Below, piece by piece: positions 42,505-50,930 of a stretch of DNA of 64,000 bases. The notes below the pieces were generated by a model. That model had not been told where the DNA came from. It saw nothing but the letters and a program-made list of their open reading frames with translations, and ran no database searches. The position numbers and the translations under genes are program-made. Origin of the DNA: Halobacteriovorax sp. HLS (GTDB taxonomy: Bacteria > Bdellovibrionota > Bacteriovoracia > Bacteriovoracales > Bacteriovoracaceae); contig NZ_QOCL01000012.1 in assembly GCF_004006665.1 (NCBI RefSeq), forward strand, positions 1-64,000, in the 5' to 3' direction. How positions within the stretch are numbered: the first letter of the stretch is position 1; each line of letters begins with the position of its first letter.

Positions 42505-44718
42505 TTAAAGACTAAAAAATGATAAATTCTTCTCATTAAGAGCAAAAGAGAGCTTCTTTAGGGAAGAATGAAGTTCTTCAACTCCTCTAAGTTGCTTGAA
42601 TTCAATTAGCTCTTCTAAGAATATATTTGTACTTTGAATTTGTTTAGTTAAAAAATCAATATGGGCCGCGTAGCTATCGCTCTTTGTACTAAGCTGTACT
42701 AACTTCCTTGCTAGCTCAAAGTAGTATTCGTAACTTGAGGCTATTTCAATATCTTTTAAATCTCTTTTGGAGCTATGTAAGTCACTATATAACTCAAGCA
42801 TCTTCGCACTATCCCAAGAGCTGGCCGTGTCGCTATCTTTAACTATGAGAGCATTTTGAAATAAAAGCTTAGTGACTGACAGATGATCTGAAGCATGAAC
42901 CTTGTTGGATATAGATTTGTAGACATTCATCTCGCCTAATTGGTTTACCATTAAAATATTGATGACTTGTTTCTTTCTCGTAGAATTGGTTACAAATAAT
43001 AAGAATTTCTTATCACTCGTGTAGAATTCAATACTAGACTTGCTCGTTAGGGACACTTTATCTTTTAGAAATGAGTTGACGAAAATGAGATCTTTTACAA
43101 AAGGTCCATGCTCTATAAGTAGGGCAGGAGCTTTTTCTAAGTTCATCGATAGAGAGTTAAGCACTAGGCTTTGAATATCTGCAATAGACTCTTTACTTAG
43201 GTTTAAATCTTTTTTACTCGTAAGGGTCTTGTACAAGTGTTGATACTGGTACTTAAATACTGGGTTAATTGTAGCTAACTTAGGGAAAATCTTACTTAGT
43301 GATTGCGTCTGCTGAAGCTTAATACTAGTTGAGACAAGTTTTTCATTTAAGCTTATTATTTCTAAAGAACTTTGGTTTTCTTTTACTGAGGGTGAAGGAA
43401 TCACTCTAAAGTTTTCATTCCACTTGCCTGAAAACTTTAACTTCATAGGCTTTAGGGGCCATACTTTAGTAGCACGAAACTCCTTTGGAACTTTTACATT
43501 TAGGGACTCATTTACAGTGTAGTTATCAAACTCACTAAGGTTCAAAATCACAGGACTGACAAAAGGAAGTAAAATAAATATAGGAAGAATTAGAATAAAA
43601 GAAATTATAGAAAAAATCTTCGATCTACTCGTTAGAGCAGATCCTGTTATAAATTCTTTTAAAGTTCTTTTCCCAATAACACAAGGTGCATCGAAGATTA
43701 ATAGTGGCGTTGTCACAACCGAGATAAGACTTCTAAGGATTGCTTGAATCCTAGAGATAAGTACTCCACGGCTAGACTTAATTCCTACTAGAAGTTGTCC
43801 AATATTTACTCCAAAAATGAGAGAGCTTATAAGATCCAGAGCAATAAAAGTAAGAATTATAGAAAATAAACTCTCAGTAATATGATGAGAGTATGGGACT
43901 TCTTTAATTAGGGGTAAGAGCTTATTGTAAGCAGCACTAAAATGAGTTGCGACAGAGGAGTCTTTTAAAAATTCAAAGACAAGTGTGTATGTAATTGAAG
44001 CGTTAATAACGAGAGCGAAAAGCCTTAAGAAAGGACCTGGTGGAGAAACTTTTACAATTGTCGCAGCTGATTTCTTTATTTCAATTTTTCTTGGATCTTC
44101 AGAGAAGTCTCTCTTTAAAAAACGAGTTTTTAATCTCTCTATTAAAGTCGAACCCTTAACTCCTTCAAGGAATGAATGATCTTCATCATCATCTTCTTCA
44201 GATTCTTGTATTTGCTCCTCAGTCATAGAATCAAATTGAAAACTTGGATCAGTCTCGTCTTCAAAGATTGTGTCGCTTAGTTCATCTGGCGTTGGAGCCT
44301 CATCTATTGGAGCTTGCTGCTCTTCAGTGACTTTCATCTCTTCAAAAGTATCATCTATATTTTCTGGTTCAGTTTGCTCTGTTGCCGGGGCAGGTGGAGT
44401 CTGTTCTATAGAACCTTCTAAGATCTTTATCTGAACTTCACCACACTTTATAATATCTCCTATATTAAGAAGATACATCTTTCCATGATTGAGCTTTTGC
44501 TCTCCAAGATGAGTAGGGTAAGTTCCGCCTAAGTTATGCAAAGAGAGGATACCGTTGTGAACTCTAAAACTTAGATGCATTGGAGCAAGTCCATAATCTT
44601 CTATGCATAATTCACTTACATCCGTTGAGCCTAGAGAAAGCTTGTTTTCAAGTGGAATATTATGCGGAGATTGATCTGGAAAGTTAATCTCTAATTCAAA
44701 ACTAAGTGGCCGAGTCAA
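42505..44718 (-). CDS. FHA-RDD domain membrane protein
   Basis: 737 residues. Residues 15-105 are an FHA-type phosphothreonine-binding domain (LSLGSTDVSELCIEDYGLA, HLSFRVHNGILSLHNLGGT). Residues 105-185 are an acidic, Glu/Asp/Pro-rich linker. Residues 225-390 form an RDD-like membrane region with four to five hydrophobic segments, and the remaining 340 residues are probably extracytoplasmic. FHA on the cytoplasmic side with a large outer domain suggests a phospho-dependent envelope or transport protein. No kinase gene is adjacent. Confidence 0.72.
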   Translation of the reverse strand: MTRPLSFELEINFPDQSPHNIPLENKLSLGSTDVSELCIEDYGLAPMHLSFRVHNGILSLHNLGGTYPTHLGEQKLNHGKMYLLNIGDIIKCGEVQIKILEGSIEQTPPAPATEQTEPENIDDTFEEMKVTEEQQAPIDEAPTPDELSDTIFEDETDPSFQFDSMTEEQIQESEEDDDEDHSFLEGVKGSTLIERLKTRFLKRDFSEDPRKIEIKKSAATIVKVSPPGPFLRLFALVINASITYTLVFEFLKDSSVATHFSAAYNKLLPLIKEVPYSHHITESLFSIILTFIALDLISSLIFGVNIGQLLVGIKSSRGVLISRIQAILRSLISVVTTPLLIFDAPCVIGKRTLKEFITGSALTSRSKIFSIISFILILPIFILLPFVSPVILNLSEFDNYTVNESLNVKVPKEFRATKVWPLKPMKLKFSGKWNENFRVIPSPSVKENQSSLEIISLNEKLVSTSIKLQQTQSLSKIFPKLATINPVFKYQYQHLYKTLTSKKDLNLSKESIADIQSLVLNSLSMNLEKAPALLIEHGPFVKDLIFVNSFLKDKVSLTSKSSIEFYTSDKKFLLFVTNSTRKKQVINILMVNQLGEMNVYKSISNKVHASDHLSVTKLLFQNALIVKDSDTASSWDSAKMLELYSDLHSSKRDLKDIEIASSYEYYFELARKLVQLSTKSDSYAAHIDFLTKQIQSTNIFLEELIEFKQLRGVEELHSSLKKLSFALNEKNLSFFSL

Positions 44719-44918
44719 ATACTATCCTTTTTTATATTCTGTAGCTTTATTGTCTCTATTGATTGGTTTTTATGCAAGCCTAACGACCTTGATAGGAGTA
44801 AAAAACTTGGTCTTACGCGTTGCGTGGAAGTTTCTCCCATGTATTTACAATTATTCGTATTTTATTATCATATTAGTAAATAAATTTTTAATAATCACCA
44901 CATTTCAAGGACGAAACC

Positions 44919-46193
44919 ATGCTCTCAAAAAGCTTGAAAACAATAAAGTTGTTTTCTATTTTCACAGTTCTCATCATGGGAATTGCAAACACTCTTGCGA
45001 CAGAGAATTATGACGTTGTTAAGCGTTTTAAACTCTTAGAAGACAAATTTAAAACAATGGATATGTTAAATGCTCCAGGGCATGATTTCTATTTAGATAT
45101 TGGCGCATTAGTAAATAAAAACCTGACTGGATTTATTGATGAAGCAAAAGAAGTTGATAAGGCATCTAATGCACTTACAGCTGCTCAAGACTTTCTTAGA
45201 AAGTATGATAAGACTGAACAAAATGCGCGTCTGCGTTTCGGTTTAGGATTTCCACTTCCTTCATTTACTATTATGGGGGCTAAAATAAGACCTAGTGTAA
45301 GAACTAGAGTAGGAGTTGGTGTACTAATGGGGATTCGTTCAAAGAACTTTACTCCTGCGGACGCTCTAGAATTTCTTCCTTCTGATTTAGACCCGTCAAT
45401 TAAAGCAGTCCTCGATAGCTGTAATTACTCATCAATAACTGGTGGGCAAGATTTAGTTCAATACGCAGTCACTAATTGTGGACTTGATTCTACTTTAGCT
45501 GCTCCTTACTTGAATAAGTATTACTATCCAAACGATACAACTGTTCCAGTTATCTATAATTATGTACAAGGTGAAGGTCGTGCTGGTCTTTACTTCGATT
45601 ACAACTACGAAGAGAATTGGTTTGGATCTTTCAACCTTTATGGTCTAGGTAGAGCGGATTTAAAGATGATTGTATCGGATCAGACTCTTGCTGGAAAAGA
45701 AGAAATTGCTGACTTTGGTGATGATCTAAATACAACAGTTAATTTAACTACGGACTTAAAATTTGGTTATAAGAATAAGTCTCTTAGAACATTTGCTGCT
45801 ATTGAGGAAATTCAACTTGCAACAATGACAGATAATGAACAAAAAGCAGGAAAAGTTCTTTACGGAGAAAGTGTTCTATTTAGACTACATGGTGAGTATA
45901 TTTACACTCTTTCTAACTTTGACGTAAAAGCTTTTGGTGGTGCTCACCATAGATCAGGGTATGGACTAGGTGATGGTTACTATCTAGGAGCAGATCTAAG
46001 ATTACATGTGTGGGAAGAAAGAATGAAATTAAGATTTAGAGGAATGATCGATGGAGAGCATTTTACTTTTGCTCCTATGCTTGATCTTTGGCTACTACGT
46101 CTTGAGTATGTTCTTAAGCAACCACTTTCTTCTGAGTACCAAGGTGTGAAGCCTTCTAGACTTCATGCTTTAAACTTTAGACTTGAATTTTAA
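44919..46193 (+). CDS. Exported outer-membrane barrel-like protein
   Basis: 424 residues. The start MLSKSLKTIKLFSIFTVLIMG is a signal peptide (cut near residue 27) and AAGGACGAAACC precedes the ATG. The mature protein has many alternating strands (RLRFGLGFPLPSFTI, GLYFDYNYEENWFGSFNLYGLG, LRLHVWEERMKLRFRGM) and ends in aromatic Phe (ALNFRLEF), as outer-membrane barrels do. No specific porin or transporter family is recognised. A strong terminator hairpin follows. Confidence 0.68.
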   Translation: MLSKSLKTIKLFSIFTVLIMGIANTLATENYDVVKRFKLLEDKFKTMDMLNAPGHDFYLDIGALVNKNLTGFIDEAKEVDKASNALTAAQDFLRKYDKTEQNARLRFGLGFPLPSFTIMGAKIRPSVRTRVGVGVLMGIRSKNFTPADALEFLPSDLDPSIKAVLDSCNYSSITGGQDLVQYAVTNCGLDSTLAAPYLNKYYYPNDTTVPVIYNYVQGEGRAGLYFDYNYEENWFGSFNLYGLGRADLKMIVSDQTLAGKEEIADFGDDLNTTVNLTTDLKFGYKNKSLRTFAAIEEIQLATMTDNEQKAGKVLYGESVLFRLHGEYIYTLSNFDVKAFGGAHHRSGYGLGDGYYLGADLRLHVWEERMKLRFRGMIDGEHFTFAPMLDLWLLRLEYVLKQPLSSEYQGVKPSRLHALNFRLEF

Positions 46194-46205
46194 TTAGACT
46201 TTGTT

Positions 46206-46233
46206 GGGCCTAGAGACTCTAGGCCCTTCTCTT
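46206..46233 (+). terminator. Intrinsic terminator
   Basis: GGGCCTAGA (46206-46214) and TCTAGGCCC (46218-46226) form a perfect nine-pair GC-rich stem with a three-base loop, followed by TTCTCTTT. It lies 12 bases after the barrel protein stop. Confidence 0.75.
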
Positions 46234-46370
46234 TCCTCTAGTATTTCTTTAAAAACAATAGTTTAGAATCATTTTGAAACCTTGTAATTTCTTTAATCCT
46301 TAGTGACTTTGAGTTCTAACTCTGTTAAAAATCACAGACTTAGAAATGAATTAATATTGCAAGGACAGTT

Positions 46371-47648
46371 ATGGCCAACTTTAATGACCTATTACAACAC
46401 GATGAACTTAAAGCTTATATCAAAGAACAAGGCTTTCAGTATCCTACTCCTGTTCAATTAAAGGGAATACCACTTCTTAGTGATAAGAAATCAATTTCAT
46501 TACTAGGTAAAACAGGAACTGGTAAAACATTAGCCTACGCACTTCCTATTGTTCAAAATGTTAAGAATGACGAACAAAGTGGAGTTGAAACTAAGGCCGG
46601 GCACCCTAAAGCTGTTATCGTTCTTCCAACGAAAGAATTAACTTCTCAAGTGTTTCAAGTTTTTAAAGATATATCTCACTTTTCTAAACTAAGAGTTAGA
46701 AAACTCTTAGGTGGAGAGAAAGGACAAAAGAGTAAAGACCTTGGTTCTCAAAGCTTTGAAATTTTAATTACTGGTCCTGGTAGACTTGCGGCCATGCTTG
46801 AGAAAAAGGAATTATCACTTACTGATACTAAGTATCTCATCCTAGATGAAGCAGATACACTTTTAGATATGGGATTCTTTAAAGAGATCAAGAAACTGTG
46901 GAGCTTTTGTGAATGGGAAGGAACAACTGTAGGGCTTATCTCTGCTACAATGCCAAATGATTTTGATAAATTTAAAGATGAAGTTTTCGAGAAAGTAGAT
47001 TTCGAAATGTTAGAAGTAGGTGGTCATGGAATTAAGCAAGATATTGAAACTTTCAATATCGATCTTAGCTTTAAAGAAAAAGAAAAAATGACTAAACTCT
47101 TCTTAGAAAAACAACCTTCAGGTAGCGGAATGATTTTCTGTAATCGAAAGGAAACTTCCGAAGAGCTACATAAGTTTTTAAAAGAGCAATTTCCAAGTAA
47201 GAGATTCTATATTTTACACGGGGAGATGGAAGCAAAAGAGCGAACAAGCTCGTTTAATAAGTTCAAAGAAAAAGGCGGTATAATGGTTTGTACCGACATC
47301 GCTGCTCGAGGTATTGATATACCAGCTCTTGGTTGGGTTCTAAACTACGATCTTCCTTTTGAGGCCGTATTCTATATTCATAGATCAGGTAGAGTAGGAA
47401 GAGGTGGTAGAAAAGGATCTGTTTATAACTTCGTAACGAGTAAGGACTTTAACCTTATTGGTCGTATTAATACATCTATTAAAGAGCAATCTCTAATAAA
47501 GCTAACGACAATCAATACTAAGCTTCAAAGAGATATGGCGAAGAAGAAAGAACAGAAAAAGCTTCCTAGTGAACCAGTCAAGAAAGTGAGAAAGAAAAGA
47601 CCTCAAGTAGGTGGAAACAAGTCCCCAAGATATAAAAAGGGTAAATGA
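46371..47648 (+). CDS. DEAD-box RNA helicase
   Basis: 425 residues, a compact two-domain helicase. GKTGTGKT (motif I), LPTKEL (Ia), TGPGRLA (Ib), LDEADTLLD (II), LISATMP (III), MIFCNRKET (IV), VCTDIAARGIDIP (V) and HRSGRVGRGG (VI) are all present. The Q motif is FQYPTPVQLKGI. The C-terminal 60 residues are Lys-rich (KVRKKRPQVGG), as in RhlE-like enzymes that act in ribosome assembly or mRNA decay. It is monocistronic; AAGGACAG precedes the ATG. Confidence 0.93.
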   Translation: MANFNDLLQHDELKAYIKEQGFQYPTPVQLKGIPLLSDKKSISLLGKTGTGKTLAYALPIVQNVKNDEQSGVETKAGHPKAVIVLPTKELTSQVFQVFKDISHFSKLRVRKLLGGEKGQKSKDLGSQSFEILITGPGRLAAMLEKKELSLTDTKYLILDEADTLLDMGFFKEIKKLWSFCEWEGTTVGLISATMPNDFDKFKDEVFEKVDFEMLEVGGHGIKQDIETFNIDLSFKEKEKMTKLFLEKQPSGSGMIFCNRKETSEELHKFLKEQFPSKRFYILHGEMEAKERTSSFNKFKEKGGIMVCTDIAARGIDIPALGWVLNYDLPFEAVFYIHRSGRVGRGGRKGSVYNFVTSKDFNLIGRINTSIKEQSLIKLTTINTKLQRDMAKKKEQKKLPSEPVKKVRKKRPQVGGNKSPRYKKGK

Positions 47649-47652
47649 TCGT

Positions 47653-47680
47653 TTGTTAAAAATTTAGTTTGCGATATAAT
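47653..47680 (+). promoter_or_regulatory. Sigma-70 promoter placed for a leaderless transcript
   Basis: TTGTTA (47653-47658), 16-base spacer and a perfect TATAAT (47675-47680). The lipoprotein ATG is at 47687, six bases after the -10, so a start at the usual distance would fall on or next to that ATG. No Shine-Dalgarno sequence is seen. Confidence 0.5.
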
Positions 47681-47686
47681 GAGAGC

Positions 47687-48064
47687 ATGAAAATTGCTCT
47701 CTTTTTTTTACTTTTAATTTTCTCATCTTGCTCCAAAGACTTGAAGTATCCAGCATCAGAAATGTGGTCCCTGGCCTATAAGAAAGATCCTTCGATTGAA
47801 CTCATTTTAGTTACTGATCCTGCACGAAGAATTCTTTGTGAAAATTATAAAGTTAAAGGCTGTATCGTTGGTTCAGGAAAGAGAATTAAAGTTCGTCTCG
47901 TTGAACTTATTGCAATTGAATTTGAAAGTGAAAAAGATGCAAAAGCAGCAGCTAAAGCGTACGATCAATACTATGCAAGAAATTGGTTCTTTGATGATGT
48001 GAAGGGGGAGCCAGTACTAGAAGACTTTGTTAAATCTGTCTACGATGCTAAGAACCCTAATTAA
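47687..48064 (+). CDS. Small lipoprotein of unknown function
   Basis: 125 residues from ATG 47687. MKIALFFLLLIFSSCSKD is a lipoprotein signal with Cys15. A TTG at 47669 would put six residues before the signal peptide and overlap the promoter -10, so the ATG is preferred. The mature part has two Cys in CENYKVKGC and a short helix rich in Ala-Lys (KDAKAAAKAYDQYY). No domain is recognised. It converges with the next gene, overlapping by eight bases. Confidence 0.65.
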   Translation: MKIALFFLLLIFSSCSKDLKYPASEMWSLAYKKDPSIELILVTDPARRILCENYKVKGCIVGSGKRIKVRLVELIAIEFESEKDAKAAAKAYDQYYARNWFFDDVKGEPVLEDFVKSVYDAKNPN

Positions 48065-48461
48065 AAAGAAATCTTTTAAATCTTTTTTCAAAGTCATTAA
48101 TCTTCTCTTCCCACTCTTTATATAGATCCTCATTGTCAGAGCAGATATTATTAGCGAGAACACCTTTAAATAGCTTTATCCATCTATCAAGTTCACCAGG
48201 ATTGATATTTAATTTTCTATGTAATTCAATTAAATCAAAAGGAGATTCAGTTAAGAGCTTTTCTCTTAGTAGAATCATTCTCCAGAATTTTTCTATTCTT
48301 GGTAGGTGATCTTTAAATGCTTCAATTGGTGGAGTCAGTGGATCGGCCGATTTCAACTTTTGAATTTTTCTAAATTGATATCCTATCAGCATATCTGTTG
48401 TGGCCAATTTGTAGAATTCCAATACAATTTTAGTTATTTCTTGAGTGTTTCTGTCAGGCAT
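48057..48461 (-). CDS. Cytoplasmic protein of unknown function
   Basis: 134 residues, no signal peptide, mostly helical and basic (PDRNTQEITKIVLEFYKLA, RIEKFWRMILLREKLL). The pattern of a short helical protein with IGYQFRKIQKL resembles hemoglobin-like or group III truncated globins (which have a conserved F8 His), but I see no convincing proximal His, so I leave it unnamed. It is divergent from the 215-residue exported protein and convergent with the small lipoprotein. Confidence 0.5.
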   Translation of the reverse strand: MPDRNTQEITKIVLEFYKLATTDMLIGYQFRKIQKLKSADPLTPPIEAFKDHLPRIEKFWRMILLREKLLTESPFDLIELHRKLNINPGELDRWIKLFKGVLANNICSDNEDLYKEWEEKINDFEKRFKRFLFN

Positions 48462-48573
48462 TTCGCGACTCTATCCTATTAAATTCGGGAGCTTAAAATA
48501 AAATAAAACTAGTGTAAAGTACTCGGTTTTATTTCCGATACATATAGTACAGCATTTATCGGAGCAAAACACT

Positions 48574-49221
48574 ATGAAAAAAACTATTCAATCTTTGGCA
48601 TTACTTGGACTCATTATTTCGAACTCAAATGCTTATAGTGAAGAAGTAGTTTCTCTTAATCAAGGTAGCTGTTGGTACCAAGAAAGAGATTCAAAAGTAA
48701 AGGTCGCATCCTTTAACTCTGGAATTAGTGTCGAGTTAAATGATGAATACTTATCAAGTTTGAATAATTTAAATTTGCCGGTAAACTTTGATGAAAAATA
48801 TTCGTCTCAACTTCACTGTAGTGGTCATGGTGTAAGCCTTGTTATGCATGTGCAAGAAAAAGAGAAGAAGTACTGCTTGTGGTTTAAAATAGAAAAGAAT
48901 GCATTATCTATTCAATCAATTGGTTTAACGGACTATGATTCGAATTGTGATGGTTATAAAGAAGCTGAATTGCTAGTTACTTTGAGTTCTGAAGCAGAAC
49001 TTGAAGATGTAGAGAAACAAATTTCACAAAACCCTGCAGTTCAATCAATAACTAAAGCTTCTAGTAATGTACTACATGTAAAACTAACTGATGAAAGTGG
49101 TGGAAGTGAAGACGTAATTGCGCAACAACTAAAAACTCACAGAGCTATAAAGTATGTAGAGAAATCTTACTTCTATCATCCAGTAGGGGAATGGGGTGAG
49201 CTAACTTCTCTTAAGAAATAA
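48574..49221 (+). CDS. Exported protein of unknown function
   Basis: 215 residues with signal peptide MKKTIQSLALLGLIISNSNA. The C-terminal 75 residues (LEDVEKQISQNPAVQSITKA, LKTHRAIKYVEKSYFYHPVG) have the look of a subtilisin-propeptide (I9-like) fold, which would make it a possible protease inhibitor or chaperone, but this is a pattern impression. Three or four Cys lie in the N-terminal half. TCGGAGC precedes the ATG. The stop is followed by a terminator shared with the convergent dksA-like gene. Confidence 0.6.
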   Translation: MKKTIQSLALLGLIISNSNAYSEEVVSLNQGSCWYQERDSKVKVASFNSGISVELNDEYLSSLNNLNLPVNFDEKYSSQLHCSGHGVSLVMHVQEKEKKYCLWFKIEKNALSIQSIGLTDYDSNCDGYKEAELLVTLSSEAELEDVEKQISQNPAVQSITKASSNVLHVKLTDESGGSEDVIAQQLKTHRAIKYVEKSYFYHPVGEWGELTSLKK

Positions 49222-49242
49222 AAAAGCCTCACAGAGTGAGGC
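49220..49242 (-). terminator. Intrinsic terminator for the DksA-like gene
   Basis: GCCTCAC (49226-49232), loop AGA and GTGAGGC (49236-49242) form a perfect seven-pair stem. On the minus strand it is followed by a run of T, as required for termination just after the DksA-like stop. On the plus strand it follows the exported-protein stop but has a poor tail. Confidence 0.75.
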
Positions 49243-49248
49243 CATAAA

Positions 49249-49683
49249 TTATTTTCTTGAAGAAAGTTCAGACATCGTCTTTCCTAACGATTTAGACTTT
49301 CTTTGAATGAAGTTATTTTTTTCAGAAAACTCAGCTTCTTCTTTACAACCAATGCAAAGCTCAGCAGTCATTCTTGCCATTAATCTTTCAAAATTAATTT
49401 CAGCATCACAGTCTTCACAAAGACCATATGTACCTTCATTAACTTTTCCTAAGGCCTTATTAATCTTCTTTAGATAAAAGATGTCTCTATTTCTGAAACG
49501 AATTTCCTGAGAAGTTTGAACATTTACTGAAGCTTCATCAACTGGATCACTTAGTTCGTTTTTATCAAGACAGTAACTTTCGTTATTTTGAGTCTTGTTG
49601 AAAATACGTTCTTTCTCAGCTAGCAGCGCATCTTTAAGTTGCGTAATCTGTTTGTCGCTGAGGTAACTGTTTTCTCTTGTCAT
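49249..49683 (-). CDS. DksA/TraR-type zinc-finger protein
   Basis: 144 residues from ATG 49683, which has GAGGAGAGG upstream; an in-frame start at 49776 lacks one. Cys89, Cys92, Cys110 and Cys113 form the zinc finger (CEDC, CIGC). The coil-tip motif SDPVDEAS holds Asp46, Asp49 and Ala51, matching the DxxDxA of DksA that enters the RNA polymerase secondary channel. It should modulate transcription, possibly with ppGpp. A terminator follows. It is monocistronic. Confidence 0.85.
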   Translation of the reverse strand: MTRENSYLSDKQITQLKDALLAEKERIFNKTQNNESYCLDKNELSDPVDEASVNVQTSQEIRFRNRDIFYLKKINKALGKVNEGTYGLCEDCDAEINFERLMARMTAELCIGCKEEAEFSEKNNFIQRKSKSLGKTMSELSSRK

Positions 49684-49895
49684 GAGTTTCCTCTCCTCGT
49701 TTTTTTGATCTGTAGTGTGTGTGTTATAAGTGTAGGTTAGTTTTATCTCATCAAAATCTTGAATAAAAGAATTCAAATATTTTAATTTCTTACATCTGCT
49801 AATCTACGTTTATTTAGAAGCTAATGTACTTATGACTAGGAGCACTCGTAAAACTTATTAATCTTACAATTGTTGACATGTTTACACGGTTATAG

Positions 49896-50249
49896 TTACT
49901 TGACGCAGTCTGTTCTAAATTCTGCTTCGCAATAAGGGCAGAAATGCCAGAATTGAAGGTCTATTTCGCTCTTGCAACTATCGCATTGAATAAGAGTTTC
50001 AAGATCGCTAAATAGTTCAGTAGAGCCTACGAAAATATCTTTTCGCATTGCTCTTATGGTGACAGGATGGGCCTTAAAGCCACCTGGAATAATAGGATCA
50101 GAAAGAAATTTTCCTGGGCTTACATTCTTATCCGGCCTTATCTGAACTTTAACTTCCTCGTGATCATCAATAAAGTGTTTTTGGTTGGCAGCATTCGTAG
50201 CTCGCATAAGTTTTTCATATGATTTTTGAGGATCAAATCTATTACTCAC
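49896..50249 (-). CDS. Zinc-ribbon protein of unknown function
   Basis: 117 residues. The C-terminus has CDSC and CPYC pairs about 17 residues apart (ESCKSEI-like spacing: LIQCDSCKSEID, HFCPYCEAEF), a zinc ribbon. The N-terminal 70 residues are charged and unassigned. The start overlaps the stop of the next gene upstream by eight bases, so the two form an operon. A role in nucleic-acid or protein binding is likely but unproven. Confidence 0.65.
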   Translation of the reverse strand: MSNRFDPQKSYEKLMRATNAANQKHFIDDHEEVKVQIRPDKNVSPGKFLSDPIIPGGFKAHPVTIRAMRKDIFVGSTELFSDLETLIQCDSCKSEIDLQFWHFCPYCEAEFRTDCVK

Positions 50250-50778
50250 GTGGACTCCATCTCTTTTCTAGCATTTCTATAATTTGTTTTGATGCCTTCT
50301 TATGCTTATCAAATATTGCAAGCATTCCAGGCCTTGCATTTATTATATCATCTTTTAAAAAAATTGCTTGGCTACCGAGTTGTTCAATTGTTCTTAACGT
50401 CCACTCTAAAACCTCTGGATCTTTATGAGTGAGTAGCTCTTTTAACTTGGTGATTAAATCAAATGGAACTCGCTGTCCCAGTTTATGATTATACGAAATG
50501 ATATGTTTTGAAGCAGCACTTAAATTATAGATAATAGTCTGAGGCTCATTCACTTCTAGGAAAGTTTTATAAATATTTTCAGAAAATAAGTCACTGTAGT
50601 TTTGAGTATTATCTAAAATACAAAAAACTTTATAAAGTTCTGAATAAGAGCGCTTCTCTAAAAGAGAAGTCCAATGATCGTTGATCTTTGCAAACTCTTC
50701 GGGAGAGTACTTTATTAAAGGTCGCTGTTCATTTTTAAGCTTTAAAATAATTTTTTCGAATTCTTGATCTACATACAT
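50242..50778 (-). CDS. HEAT-repeat-like protein of unknown function
   Basis: 178 residues, all helical, no signal peptide. Helix pairs such as LLTHKDPEVLEWTLRTIEQL followed by QAIFLKDDIINARPGMLAIF are HEAT/armadillo-like. It precedes and overlaps the zinc-ribbon gene, so the pair may work together as a small complex. No family name is recognised. Confidence 0.6.
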   Translation of the reverse strand: MYVDQEFEKIILKLKNEQRPLIKYSPEEFAKINDHWTSLLEKRSYSELYKVFCILDNTQNYSDLFSENIYKTFLEVNEPQTIIYNLSAASKHIISYNHKLGQRVPFDLITKLKELLTHKDPEVLEWTLRTIEQLGSQAIFLKDDIINARPGMLAIFDKHKKASKQIIEMLEKRWSPRE

Positions 50779-50930
50779 AACTTAAAAATAGCATATGCAA
50801 GTAATTATAGTCACACCATTTTAAGTTTCAATGCCTTATCCTACGTAATTACAGATTGTTAGAAAGGGTTAATTTTTCTTTATAGCTTCTATTTTAACTT
50901 TAAGGCTACAATAAATTCTAGGGAGATTAT

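Noticed and set aside
44750-45013. 87-residue plus-strand frame upstream of the barrel protein
   Set aside because: It overlaps the signal-peptide region of the barrel gene in another frame and has no ribosome site; the barrel start has one.
48057-48461. Globin-like function for the 134-residue protein
   Set aside because: Overall look is similar but there is no convincing proximal His or family motif.
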